Assembly: GCA_026710155.1 (NCBI GenBank)
Contig: JAPORQ010000067.1
Span: 1-64,000, forward strand
Direction: 5' to 3'
Length of the DNA stretch: 64,000 nucleotides
Source of the DNA: Paracoccaceae bacterium
Lineage (GTDB): Bacteria; Pseudomonadota; Alphaproteobacteria; Rhodobacterales; Rhodobacteraceae
In this document: piece by piece, positions 24,240 to 33,411 of the stretch
Layout of the letters: the number at the start of each line of letters is the position of its first letter
Position numbering within the stretch: the stretch's first letter is position 1
Made by a program: the position numbers and the translations under genes
The notes under the pieces: model-generated
What the model was told of the DNA's origin: nothing
What the model saw: the letters and a program-made list of their open reading frames with translations, nothing else
Database searches by the model: none

Positions 24240-25187
24240 TTAGAGAGGGGGGATTGGGTTAGTAGGTGATTTTACTGAATTATCAAGTTTTACAAAAGCT
24301 TTGCCGAGATGGTTTTCTACAAGCTTTGTTGCAGCTGTCCCACCAAAAGTATGTGTCATTGAATGATAAACGGAAAGAACCTTATCCTGCAAGTCTTGGT
24401 TATTTTCCAAATAGTTGATAAGAAAGCCTTTTGTTTTCAATTCCTCACGGCTTATATGTCTGTTATGGCTCTTGAATTGCTGGTGATTAGATAGCCAATT
24501 GGCTATTAGTATAGCTTTTTCCTCTGCCGTTTCATCACCGGAAAACATGTAGGTTTGCAACCATGTTTTGACTAATTCTTTAGTCATCTTCAATGCATTT
24601 TCGCACTGAATTAACAAATCAGGGCCATATTGTTGCAGCATTGGTAACCAAGCTGCTAATTTTTTCGGATCTGAACATTCTTGTCTGGCCATATCAAACT
24701 GATCTAAAACTGCTTGGGCCGCTACTGATTGAATTCCATTTGAAGTGGGAATAAGCATTTGTGGATCTGTTGGTCCTAAAGAAGAGTGTTTCCCAAGAAT
24801 AATCTCATTTGCACTACAGGCAAGTAATGTCGCTGCTGACATTGCAATCTGCGGAACAATGACCCTAATGTTTGAAAAACGGGAGCGCAAATAGGAAACT
24901 ATAGCTTCGGTTGCTTCTGGTGATCCACCCGGACTGTGAAGAATAAGGTCTAGTTCATTTCCCCCGATTCCATAGGTTACTTCCATGAATGCCTGTATAT
25001 CCTCATCGTTAATTGTAAGTATACTAGGGCTACAATTTGGTTTTTGTATCCAAGCTGATCCATAAAGAATAACCGGTCGTTTAGTAATTTTATGTAGTTC
25101 AACCAGATATTTTCTTCGTATTGCATCATAATTTGGAGGAACAGAAGAGCCTAATTCAGCTAAAATTTCACTCCAAATTGGCATCAT
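24240..25187 (-). CDS. SDH_sah/ClpP-fold serine protease
   Basis: 315 residues. The crotonase/ClpP-type core runs from residue 55: IQAFMEVTYGIGGNELDLIL followed by HSPGGSPEATEAIVSYLR, the oxyanion-hole motif. Then comes VIVPQIAMSAATLLACSANE, with the nucleophilic Ser in the M-S-A-A-T turn. LGKHSSLGPTDPQ follows, as in SDH_sah and SppA families. The C-terminal helical part includes EELKTKGF. There is no signal peptide, so it is probably cytoplasmic or membrane-peripheral. It is the second gene of a two-gene cargo operon, starting nine bases after the small gene's stop. Its target is unknown; a role in stress or defence proteolysis is speculation. Confidence 0.85.
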   Translation of the reverse strand: MMPIWSEILAELGSSVPPNYDAIRRKYLVELHKITKRPVILYGSAWIQKPNCSPSILTINDEDIQAFMEVTYGIGGNELDLILHSPGGSPEATEAIVSYLRSRFSNIRVIVPQIAMSAATLLACSANEIILGKHSSLGPTDPQMLIPTSNGIQSVAAQAVLDQFDMARQECSDPKKLAAWLPMLQQYGPDLLIQCENALKMTKELVKTWLQTYMFSGDETAEEKAILIANWLSNHQQFKSHNRHISREELKTKGFLINYLENNQDLQDKVLSVYHSMTHTFGGTAATKLVENHLGKAFVKLDNSVKSPTNPIPPL

Positions 25188-25196
25188 TATACCAGT

Positions 25197-25400
25197 TTAA
25201 TTAGATATGGGGTTACTTGTGGAATGCACAGTTGAATCGTGTGTATCCTTATAAATTTCATTTGGAGAAAAGTCATTAAAGTTTTTGACTTTTTCCTGAG
25301 CTGGGAGGTAAACATTCATCACTTCTCTTACTCCTGGTTGGGCAAGAGCATCCTCAAGCATTTTGTCATAATCTTCTATTTTATCTGATGCCTTTTTCAT
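25197..25400 (-). CDS. Small acidic protein, partner of the SDH-type protease
   Basis: 67 residues from the ATG at 25400, chosen because a GGAG lies seven bases upstream; a frame from 25442 would add 14 residues overlapping that site. It begins MKKASDKIEDYDKMLEDALA, followed by QPGVREVMNVYLPAQE, a helical amphipathic segment, then a Ser/Thr/Asn-rich tail. I recognise no domain family with certainty. The close spacing to the protease gene inside the same mobile unit suggests a substrate, adaptor or inhibitor role. Confidence 0.65.
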   Translation of the reverse strand: MKKASDKIEDYDKMLEDALAQPGVREVMNVYLPAQEKVKNFNDFSPNEIYKDTHDSTVHSTSNPISN

Positions 25401-25681
25401 TTTTTTCTCCAATTTATATTTGAAATAGCCACTATATGGCAAAAAATCCAGAAGAAAAGAATTTTTTAGTGTCTAGTCAAGTATATAATCCCCAAAAATT
25501 ATTATTCTCTTGTCACCAAATTAATTGCGGGCGAAAAAACAACCAGGGCAAATCTTGCTGAAACAAACCACCAATGTTTGTATCTGATTGTATTTTTTAA
25601 CCCTTTGGTTAAATTTGTCATTGATTTCAATCAATGCAAAACCTTTTATTCCTTGTTTGAGCAAATTTGAAGGGACTCACC

Positions 25682-26371
25682 ATGCCAATAAAAGTATGTG
25701 CTTTTGATGCCTATGGCACTTTGTTTGATTTATCTTCAGCAGCCCGAATAGCCCTTGAGGATCATGACAGGACGTCAGGAATGAGCATTAGCCAGACCGT
25801 TGCCGAAAATTGGCGTTTGAAGCAGCTCCAATACACATGGATAAGGGCCATTACCGGGGAACATACGGACTTTTGGAATGTCACCTGTGAAAGCCTGGAT
25901 TGGGCACTGGAGAAATCAAATCTTCATAATGACGGACAATTGAGATCCAGACTGCTCGAACTTTACAAGGAATTGGAAGTTTATCCTGAAGTGCCAGAAA
26001 TGCTGGCAAAACTGAAAGAATTGCCACTTCCTGCAGTTATATTGTCAAACGGTTCTCCTGCCATGCTGCAATCGGCAATTGATGCTTCCGGAATTGGGGA
26101 TTATCTGGAGATGCAGTTGAGTGTCGAGGAGGTCGGAATATTCAAACCAGCCTCCCGGGTATATGATTTGGTGTTGAAACATTACAATTGTCAGGCCGAG
26201 GAAGTATTGTTCGTCTCTTCAAATGGCTGGGATGCAGCAGCAGCCAAGGGATTTGGGTTTTTGTCTGCCTGGGCCAATCGATTGAATGATCCCGTTGACC
26301 GTTTTCCTTGGATCCCTGATTTTATCTTGTCATCCCTGTTGAAAATACCTTCTCTGGCCAAGAAACTATGA
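25682..26371 (+). CDS. Haloacid dehalogenase type II (HAD superfamily)
   Basis: 229 residues from the ATG at 25682. All HAD motifs are present: nucleophile Asp in FDAYGTLFD, Ser in VILSNGSPAM, Lys in GIFKPASRVYDL, and the acidic/Asn motif SSNGWDAAAAKGFGF, the S-x-N-x-x-D form typical of L-2-haloacid dehalogenases. It hydrolyses 2-haloacids to 2-hydroxyacids, or a related substrate. The stop overlaps the ATG of the alpha/beta hydrolase (ATGA), so the two form a unit. Just upstream (about 25600) lies a small palindrome TTTAACC-CTTT-GGTTAAA that could be an operator. Confidence 0.85.
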   Translation: MPIKVCAFDAYGTLFDLSSAARIALEDHDRTSGMSISQTVAENWRLKQLQYTWIRAITGEHTDFWNVTCESLDWALEKSNLHNDGQLRSRLLELYKELEVYPEVPEMLAKLKELPLPAVILSNGSPAMLQSAIDASGIGDYLEMQLSVEEVGIFKPASRVYDLVLKHYNCQAEEVLFVSSNGWDAAAAKGFGFLSAWANRLNDPVDRFPWIPDFILSSLLKIPSLAKKL

Positions 26372-27207
26372 CTTTCTATTATCAATCAATTGATGGACTC
26401 AGTCTGTCCTATGCAATTAAGGGAAACAAGGATGGATTGCCTGTTCTGTGTCTTCCCGGAGTAACCCGCAATTCGTCGGATTTTGATTATCTTGCCCAAA
26501 ACATCGGGGAATATGCCCTAATCTGCCCGGATTACCGGGGACGGGGTCAATCGGAATGGGACAGCAATCCCGATAACTACAATGCCTTTGTCGAGGCACG
26601 GGATGTTTTTATTCTTATGGATTTGTTGGAAATTTCCTCCGCTCCCATAATCGGAACTTCACGTGGAGGCATGATTGCCATTGTCATGGCCAATATGGAC
26701 TTAGCCAGAATTGCTGGAATCATGTTCAATGACATTGGCCCTGTAATCGAGAAATCCGGCTTGATGAGAATACTGGAATATATCGGACGCAATCCTTCCG
26801 CCAAAACCATTCCTTCAGCAGCCGAGAATTTACAAAAGTTCAACGTGGGATTTGATGATGTCCCCCGGAAACGGTGGCAGGAGGAAGCACAAAAACATTA
26901 TCTGACAACAACTGGTGGTCTGGAAATCAACTATGATCCAAAATTGCGAATTGGATTCAAGCAATATCTGGATACCGGCAAGTTGGAACTGTGGAAGGAA
27001 TTCGGCATCCTGAAATCACTTCCCTTTGGAGTAATCAGGGGAGTGAACTCGGATATCCTTTCCCTGGAAACAGTTCAACGGATGGAAGAATTGTTTCCAC
27101 ACGGGATTTATGCCGAAGTTCCTGATCGGGGACATGTACCCTTTCTCGATGAAAGGGAATGCCTTGATTTGATCAACATGTTTCTAACACAAACCGCCTC
27201 ACGATAA
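26368..27207 (+). CDS. Alpha/beta hydrolase
   Basis: 279 residues with the canonical fold. The nucleophile elbow is PIIGTSRGGMIAIVMA (Ser in G-x-S-x-G), the oxyanion strand is LPVLCLPGVTRNSSDF, and the catalytic His lies in DRGHVPFLDE near the C-terminus. Coupled to the haloacid dehalogenase by a 4-bp overlap. The family covers esterases, haloalkane dehalogenases and C-C hydrolases, and the sequence alone does not set the substrate. It is convergent with the next gene, ten bases apart. Confidence 0.87.
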   Translation: MTFYYQSIDGLSLSYAIKGNKDGLPVLCLPGVTRNSSDFDYLAQNIGEYALICPDYRGRGQSEWDSNPDNYNAFVEARDVFILMDLLEISSAPIIGTSRGGMIAIVMANMDLARIAGIMFNDIGPVIEKSGLMRILEYIGRNPSAKTIPSAAENLQKFNVGFDDVPRKRWQEEAQKHYLTTTGGLEINYDPKLRIGFKQYLDTGKLELWKEFGILKSLPFGVIRGVNSDILSLETVQRMEELFPHGIYAEVPDRGHVPFLDERECLDLINMFLTQTASR

Positions 27208-27217
27208 TCCCTATTGA

Positions 27218-29701
27218 TCAGGATCTCAGCTCTTGATTATGTGGATCAAATGGACTGTCATTGGTAACGATCACATCGTACAATTTATCAAGAATCTTGA
27301 CCTGCATCTTGGTTCCGGGCACCGTTAACTCGGGCTTGGTATAACCAAGTCCTATGGAGCGGTTGAATTGTACGGACCAACCTCCTGAGGTAAGCCTACC
27401 CACAACCTTTCCCTCATGGTACAGGGCTTCCCTTCCCCAAGGTATGGAATCGTCAGGCCCATCAATCAGAAAGGTTGCACATTTTGATCTGATCCCTGTT
27501 TCAAGCATGCAGTCCTTACCATAAAAATCCTTGTTGAAATCGACAAAACGTTCCAATCCACCTTCAAGTGGAGTGGCATCCCGACCCAATTCATTACCGA
27601 AGGCCTTGTAGCTTTTTTCCAATCTGAGCCAATTCTGGGCCCTGGCCCCAAACAATTTCATTCCATGTTTGCTGCCTTCCGTCTCAAGCAGGTCGAAGAG
27701 ATAATTCTGCATTTCAATGGGATGATGCAATTCCCATCCCAGCGATCCAGTATAGGACACCCGCAAGGCTCTTACAGGACACATACCGAGTTCAATGTCC
27801 CGATGGGACAGCCAGGGAAACCGATCATTTTCCAAGACTGTTTCAGGTTCAACATCATGGACTATTTGAGATAACACTTTTCTGGAATCGGGACCTGCAA
27901 CAACGAACACTCCCCATTGACTGGTAATGTCATGTATTTCCACATGATCATATTCATCTTCCCATCTCCCAGCTGCCCTTCGCAGGTAATCGCCATCATA
28001 AGCCGCCCAGGCACCGGCAGAAATAAGATAATATTCATCCCTGTCCAGGCGGACAATGGTATATTCGGACCTTGTCGTACCCTTTTCCGTCAGCGCATAG
28101 GACAGATTAACCCGCCCCACTTTCGGCAGTTTGTTGCAGGTAAACCAGTCCAGAAACTCGGTGGCACTCGGGCCCCGGACCAAATGCTTGGCAAAGGCGG
28201 AGGCATCGAACAGCCCCACCTGATTGCGTACAGCCTTGGCCTCTTCTATGGCAAAAGGCACCCATCCCCCCTTGCGGAATGATCGCGATGCCTTGTCATC
28301 AAATCCAGCCGGGGCAAAATAATTGGGTCTTTCCCAGCCATTGACCTGACCGAATTGTGCTCCCCTTTCCTTCATGCGGTCATAACAGGGGGTGGTTCTC
28401 AAGGGGCGACAAGCCTCGCGTTCCTCATCAGGATGGTGCAGAATGTAGACATGTTCATAACACTCCTCGTTCTTTCGCATGGAATATTCGGTTGTTACCC
28501 AATCGCCATATCGTTTCGGATCGAGTGAGGCCATATCTATTTCTGCTTCACCTTCAACGATCATCTGTGCCAGGTAATATCCCGTTCCCCCTGCAGCGGT
28601 AATGCCAAAGGAAAATCCTTCTGCCAGCCACATGTTCCTCATGCCGGGTGCTGGTCCAACCAGGGGGTTGCCATCCGGTGTGTAACAGATTGGACCATTG
28701 AAATCATCTTTCAAACCAACCGTTTCCGTTGTCGGTATACGATGAATCATGGACTCATATTCAACCTCGATTCGGTCAAGATCAAGTTCAAACAAGTCAG
28801 CTCGAAAACTGTCGGGAACATTGTATTCAAAGCGTGCCGGAGCCCCCTTTTCATATGGGCCAAGAATCCACCCTCCCCTTTCCTCTCTCACATACCATTT
28901 GGCATCTGCATCCCGTAGTACGGGATGTTCCGGATTTGATTTGCGCCACTCAACCAATTCGGGATCGGGTTCGGTAACGATATATTGGTGTTCCACAGGA
29001 ATGGCCGGGATTTTTATGCCCAATTGCCGGGCTGTCACCTGGGCATGATTGCCTGTAGCAGTGACGACATGATTGGCTCTTACTCTGAACCTTTCATCGG
29101 ACTTGACCAGATTGCCACCCTTTTCTTCCAGAAGGTATCCCTGAACCAACCAGTCACCTCCGGTCCAGGTGTAGGAATCAACCTGATACTTGGTTTCAAT
29201 TTCAACTCCTCTCATGCGAGCACCCTTGGCCATGGCCTGGGTAACATCTGCCGGGTTTATGTAACCATCAGTAGGATGGTACAGTGCTCCTTTCAGATCG
29301 TCGGTTCTTACCAGGGGATAACGCTCGCCTATCTGCTTTGGCGTCAACCATTCATATGGTATACCTACGGTTTCGGCGGTGGTCGCATAGAGCATGAATT
29401 CATCCATTCGATCCTGCGACTGGGCCATCCTGAGATTGCCCACAACAGAAAAACCCGGATTCAAGCCGGTTTCGGCCTCAAGTTCCTTGTAAAACCTCAC
29501 CGAATAATCATGGATATGACTTGTTGCATAACTCATGTTGAAAAGAGGTAACAATCCAGCAGCATGCCAGGTGGAACCGGAAGTCAAGGCATCCCTTTCC
29601 AAAAGCAGAATGTCTTCCCATCCTGCCTTCGCAAGATGGTAGGCTATTGAGGTACCTACCGCACCGCCCCCTACTACCAAAGCCCTTACATGTGAATCCA
29701 T
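27218..29701 (-). CDS. Dimethylglycine/sarcosine dehydrogenase-type flavoprotein (DAO-GcvT fusion)
   Basis: 827 residues from the ATG at 29701. The N-terminal DAO domain has ALVVGGGAVGTSIAYHLAKA and SGSTWHAAGLL, the latter carrying the His that covalently holds FAD in the dimethylglycine dehydrogenase group. Then come the FAO_M linker and a C-terminal GcvT aminomethyltransferase pair, with GSLGWELHHPIEMQNYLFDL and GRLTSGGWSVQFNRSIGLGY, that binds tetrahydrofolate. The enzyme demethylates N-methylglycines and passes the one-carbon unit to folate. It stands alone on the minus strand. Its length fits the family (about 810-860). Confidence 0.92.
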   Translation of the reverse strand: MDSHVRALVVGGGAVGTSIAYHLAKAGWEDILLLERDALTSGSTWHAAGLLPLFNMSYATSHIHDYSVRFYKELEAETGLNPGFSVVGNLRMAQSQDRMDEFMLYATTAETVGIPYEWLTPKQIGERYPLVRTDDLKGALYHPTDGYINPADVTQAMAKGARMRGVEIETKYQVDSYTWTGGDWLVQGYLLEEKGGNLVKSDERFRVRANHVVTATGNHAQVTARQLGIKIPAIPVEHQYIVTEPDPELVEWRKSNPEHPVLRDADAKWYVREERGGWILGPYEKGAPARFEYNVPDSFRADLFELDLDRIEVEYESMIHRIPTTETVGLKDDFNGPICYTPDGNPLVGPAPGMRNMWLAEGFSFGITAAGGTGYYLAQMIVEGEAEIDMASLDPKRYGDWVTTEYSMRKNEECYEHVYILHHPDEEREACRPLRTTPCYDRMKERGAQFGQVNGWERPNYFAPAGFDDKASRSFRKGGWVPFAIEEAKAVRNQVGLFDASAFAKHLVRGPSATEFLDWFTCNKLPKVGRVNLSYALTEKGTTRSEYTIVRLDRDEYYLISAGAWAAYDGDYLRRAAGRWEDEYDHVEIHDITSQWGVFVVAGPDSRKVLSQIVHDVEPETVLENDRFPWLSHRDIELGMCPVRALRVSYTGSLGWELHHPIEMQNYLFDLLETEGSKHGMKLFGARAQNWLRLEKSYKAFGNELGRDATPLEGGLERFVDFNKDFYGKDCMLETGIRSKCATFLIDGPDDSIPWGREALYHEGKVVGRLTSGGWSVQFNRSIGLGYTKPELTVPGTKMQVKILDKLYDVIVTNDSPFDPHNQELRS

Positions 29702-30508
29702 GAACAACCCTTTCCAAATAACGGTTCAAATTTTCTGTTCTCAATTTACATTTACCACCCAGTTGTGAAACTTCCGATCATTTATTTTGCCCAAGAGCAA
29801 TTTATTGTGGATAAAATTTCAGGATCTTCGTCCCTTGGTGGGTATATTTGTTTCAAATGTATTGTTCATGTTGGAAAGCAAGGGTATTTTCATCACAATC
29901 CACCTTCAGCTATCGAGAAAGGAATAGTAGTCAGAAGACGCTTATCGAATTTATGCCGTACACTTTTCAAAAAGAAACTGAAATAATTGCGTCCCTGACA
30001 GGTGGCCAACCATGAGTTTAACCCTGTGGGGAAGGAGGAACGGATAAGCATTGTCCATGTTTGGCAGCAAGCCAATAGCATGACAGAATTTCGGTTTCTG
30101 GATTTATATCCCGAGGGATTATACAGGTGAATTGCCCACCATTTTGGACGAAGAGCCAAATTTCATTCCTTTGAAGTAAAGTCTAGAAAACTTGCCATTA
30201 CCAAAAGCCAGATTGCAACAACAAAGAAACGAGATTGGAATGTATGGAAAACTCGTGGTCGATCAATGGAGGATATTGTGGTATAATTTGGAATGAATAC
30301 CCCCGTAGAAATTGAACCATAGGCCTTGACAGACCAGCCAATGGTTCATGACTTTTTTATGGTGATTACGTCGGTAACCATTTTGATACATCCCCGTGCT
30401 TGAGATGTGAGAAAGAGGTAGTCCGAAGACTGCCCACTCCGCTTTCATTAAAAACGGTTATCCGGCCGGATCACACCCTAGAACAGTTCGGTCGTTACCT
30501 TTAAATTC
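29702..30508. other. Gene-free 0.8 kb, probably decayed sequence
   Basis: No frame with family features. It precedes the ATPase relic and may contain eroded 5' parts of that gene that I cannot recognise. Several short frames are broken repeatedly by stops. Confidence 0.45.
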
Positions 30509-30829
30509 GAATCCAGAGCCAGATTTATCGGATCTCCCAAGATGAACATCTTTCAAGGTGAAGTGGCGGCAAAATATCAATGCCAAATACTGGAAGTAAG
30601 GCCTGAGCATGTGGAAATTTCCCATGATGGTGGTATTTTGAAGGGAAATATCAGGCATATTGAAAAATTGGGCGCAGACACTTTGGTTTATTCCTAAATT
30701 TCCGGTTATGAAAAGGTTGCCGTAAGGGTAATCGGCAAGTTTGAAATGAATATAGGGGATTTGATTAACCTCGAATTTTCTGACAATCATGTTCATAGAT
30801 TCAATGATGGAATAGGAAGTGAATCTTGA
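30509..30829 (+). pseudogene. C-terminal relic of a UgpC/SmoK-type sugar ABC ATPase
   Basis: The frame reads ARFIGSPKMNIFQGEVAAKY, the conserved segment after the nucleotide-binding domain of carbohydrate importer ATPases. Then comes ILEVRPEHVEISHDGGILKG and HIEKLGADTLVYS, matching the TOBE/MalK C-terminal domain. A TAA at 30695 interrupts it, after which SGYEKVAVRVIGKFEMNIGD and VHRFNDG continue to the natural end at 30829. The Walker motifs are absent. It is a dead fragment; intact genes for the matching transporter type occur at 54.3 kb without an ATPase of their own. Confidence 0.78.
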
Positions 30830-30932
30830 ATCGTTTTGGTTTTAATCCGCCAATTTTGATCTAAATCTAATTTGAATTGTTTCTGCATTGAGCAATTCAC
30901 CCTCGTTGCACTTTTCCACAGGAGACATTTTC

Positions 30933-32960
30933 ATGACCTTGAATCCACTTCTACAATACTGGGAAACTCCTTTCGGCATTCCACCATTTGACAAAATAGA
31001 GGACCGACATTTCAGCGAGGCACTTGACCATACGCTGGAAAACTCCCTGCTGGAATACAACCGGATTGGTGAAGACAAGCAAACACCCACCTTCGAGAAT
31101 ACCATTGAGAGCATGGAGCTTGCGGAGAAACAATTGAATGATGTCGCCGGGGTTTTCTTCAACCTGAGTGCGTCCAGCAGCAATGAGATGCGGAGGAATC
31201 TTGAAACAGAATTTTCTCCCAAATTTGCTAGGTATTCATCAGATATAATTTTGAACAACAAATTGTTTCAAAGAATTGATCACCTTTGGAAAAACCGGGA
31301 TCAACTTGCCTTGAATCCCGAACAAAGCAGGGTTCTGGAACTGTATCACAGAAACTTCGTTCGATCCGGTTGTGGCCTCGATGAGAAAGACAGGGAAAGA
31401 TTGAGGCACCTGAGGGAACAACTTGCTTCCCTGACAACGAACTTTTCTCAAAACATATTGAAAGAGGAAAATGAATGGTATCTTGAGGTATCCGAAGACA
31501 AGTTGGATGGATTGCCTGAACATCTGGTTGAAGGCATGAAAATTGCCGCATCGGAAAAGAATCTTGAGGGGTATGTCATAACCCTCAACCGCTCCCTTAT
31601 CGTTCCCTTTCTCCAGTATTCATCTAGAAGAGACCTAAGGGAGATAGCTTATAATGCTTGGGTTGGTCGAGGAGCAAGCCGGAATGGGAACAATACCGAG
31701 GACATCATTGGAAAAATCCTGAAATATCGATTCGAGTTGGCCCGGCTGTTGGGCTTTGAAAACTATTCCGAATACAAGTTGGAAATCGCAATGGCCAAGT
31801 CTCCCGACAAGGTTCGCAATTTGCTCGAACAGGTCTGGCAGCCTGCCAGGGAGCAGGCCATTGCTGACCGGTCAATTCTTCAGGACATGTTGCAGGAAGA
31901 TGGAACAAGCGATGCGCTGAAACCCTGGGACTGGCGGTACTATGCGGAAAAAAGACGATTGGTGGAATTTGATTACAATGAAAATCAGGTCAAGAAGTAT
32001 TTTCAATTGGACCTGATGCTTGAAGCCGTCTTCCATTGTTCAAACAGGCTGTTTGGACTGACCTTCACCAAATTGGATGTGCCATTGTATCATCCTGACT
32101 GCCGGGCCTGGGAAGTTCGCAAAGATGACCAACATCTGGCCGTATTCATCGGAGATTATTTTGCCCGGTCCGGCAAAAGGTCTGGTGCCTGGTGTTCGGC
32201 CTTCAGGTCGCAGCGAAATCTGGGTGGGAGGGTTCGACCAATTACGGTCAATGTTTGCAATTTTGTCAAACCCGAGGAAGATGAACCCTGCCTGTTGTCA
32301 TTTGATGATACACGAACCCTGTTCCATGAGTTCGGCCATGCCTTGCACTCCATGCTATCCGAGGTAACTTTCGAGAGCATTTCAGGTACTTCGGTGGCCA
32401 GGGATTTCGTTGAATTGCCCAGCCAGCTGTTCGAACACTGGATGGAACTGCCTGATGTGCTGACCAAATTCGGACGGCATGCCGAAACAGGCGAGCCAAT
32501 CCCGGCTTCCTTGTTGGACAGGGTTTTGAAAGCCCGGAATTTTGACATCGGTTTTGCAACCGTGGAATATCTTGCAAGCGCTTTTGTTGACCTTGAACTT
32601 CATGATGACTGCCCGCCTGACAATCCCTTGGAAAGGGCCGAGGAGATACTTCGGAAAATTGCCTTGCCTCCTGAAATAAAAATGCGGCATGGTACCAGCA
32701 ATTTTTCCCATGTTTTTGCAACAGACGGGTATTCCTCTGGATATTATAGTTACATGTGGTCGGAGGTTATGGATGCCGATGCCTTCGAATGTTTCCTGGA
32801 GGAAGGCGGTCCCTTCAATCAGACAACGGCTCGACGTTTGGAAAAGCATATCCTGTCGGCTGGAGGATCGAAGGAAGCTGATGATCTTTATCTGGAATTC
32901 AGGGGTAAATTGCCGTCTGCTGAAGCCTTGCTGAAAAAAAGAGGTTTTTTGGCCACATAA
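30933..32960 (+). CDS. prlC: M3 family oligopeptidase (oligopeptidase A type)
   Basis: 675 residues from the ATG at 30933, preceded at the right distance by AGGAGA; a TTG-type frame start at 30888 is not needed. The thermolysin-like zinc site RTLFHEFGHALHSMLSEV lies near residue 464, with the third ligand Glu downstream in ISGTSVARDFVELPSQLFEH. The N-terminal helical domain begins WETPFGIPPFDKIEDRHFSE, as in PrlC. It degrades short peptides in the cytoplasm, including cleaved signal peptides. Solitary gene. Confidence 0.94.
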   Translation: MTLNPLLQYWETPFGIPPFDKIEDRHFSEALDHTLENSLLEYNRIGEDKQTPTFENTIESMELAEKQLNDVAGVFFNLSASSSNEMRRNLETEFSPKFARYSSDIILNNKLFQRIDHLWKNRDQLALNPEQSRVLELYHRNFVRSGCGLDEKDRERLRHLREQLASLTTNFSQNILKEENEWYLEVSEDKLDGLPEHLVEGMKIAASEKNLEGYVITLNRSLIVPFLQYSSRRDLREIAYNAWVGRGASRNGNNTEDIIGKILKYRFELARLLGFENYSEYKLEIAMAKSPDKVRNLLEQVWQPAREQAIADRSILQDMLQEDGTSDALKPWDWRYYAEKRRLVEFDYNENQVKKYFQLDLMLEAVFHCSNRLFGLTFTKLDVPLYHPDCRAWEVRKDDQHLAVFIGDYFARSGKRSGAWCSAFRSQRNLGGRVRPITVNVCNFVKPEEDEPCLLSFDDTRTLFHEFGHALHSMLSEVTFESISGTSVARDFVELPSQLFEHWMELPDVLTKFGRHAETGEPIPASLLDRVLKARNFDIGFATVEYLASAFVDLELHDDCPPDNPLERAEEILRKIALPPEIKMRHGTSNFSHVFATDGYSSGYYSYMWSEVMDADAFECFLEEGGPFNQTTARRLEKHILSAGGSKEADDLYLEFRGKLPSAEALLKKRGFLAT

Positions 32961-33050
32961 ACCGAACATTCTCTTGAGAAATTAGAAATTTTAGACTGAA
33001 TTCAAATGGTGATCAACTGCTCCAACCCACACACCATTAAGGAAAAAATT

Positions 33051-33232
33051 GGGAATTATATACTTGATTGAATTTCCCATTTACCGAAAATACAAGAGGT
33101 GTTTAGACACCTCGGGGGGGATACCATTGCACTTCAGGGGAACATGCGTTGAAGGTTTTTTCACAAAATGGCCGGAAAACCAACGATGCCTTCACAAGAA
33201 AATGGGGAAATTCAATCAAGTATATAATTCCC
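33051..33232. mobile_element. 182-bp inverted-repeat element (cargo-less relative of 24100-25493)
   Basis: Perfect 28-bp terminal inverted repeats start GGGAATTATATACTTGATTG (33051-33078 and 33205-33232). An 8-bp direct repeat AAAAAATT flanks it on both sides (33043-33050 and 33233-33240). The first 15 bases match the ends of the 1.39-kb cargo element with one difference. The interior has no coding capacity, and transposition must have been supplied in trans. Confidence 0.93.
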
Positions 33233-33411
33233 AAAAAATTACAAATCTTGATGAATTCGGGTGATGGTTGGAATTATCTTGTCAAATCCTGTCTGAAAAC
33301 TTAGACTATACTTGCAACAACAAAACAGGAAAGTACGGATTTTATGCCAGAGCAGAATGACTTTACCGTGCTTGACCGTAAGGCAGCTGTTTTGAGGGAT
33401 GCATGGAAACC

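Larger units (their letters stand above)
24100..25493. mobile_element. Cargo-carrying non-autonomous element (1.39 kb) with long terminal inverted repeats
   Basis: The two ends are a perfect 22-bp inverted repeat, starting GGGGATTATATACTTGACTA (24100-24121, and reverse complement 25472-25493). Immediately outside, AAAAATTA occurs on both sides (24092-24099 and 25494-25501), an 8-bp target duplication. Inside are only two minus-strand genes, a 67-residue protein and a ClpP/SDH-type serine protease; there is no transposase. A 182-bp cargo-less relative with closely similar ends and the same duplication length is at 33051-33232. The 8-bp duplication and GG-starting ends fit the IS1595 family, which is known to include transposase-less passenger carriers, but the family is inferred. 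Confidence 0.85.

Noticed and set aside
29708..30508. Possible complete sugar ABC ATPase upstream of the TOBE relic
   Set aside because: No Walker A, signature or Walker B motif could be found in any plus frame; only the C-terminal part survives.
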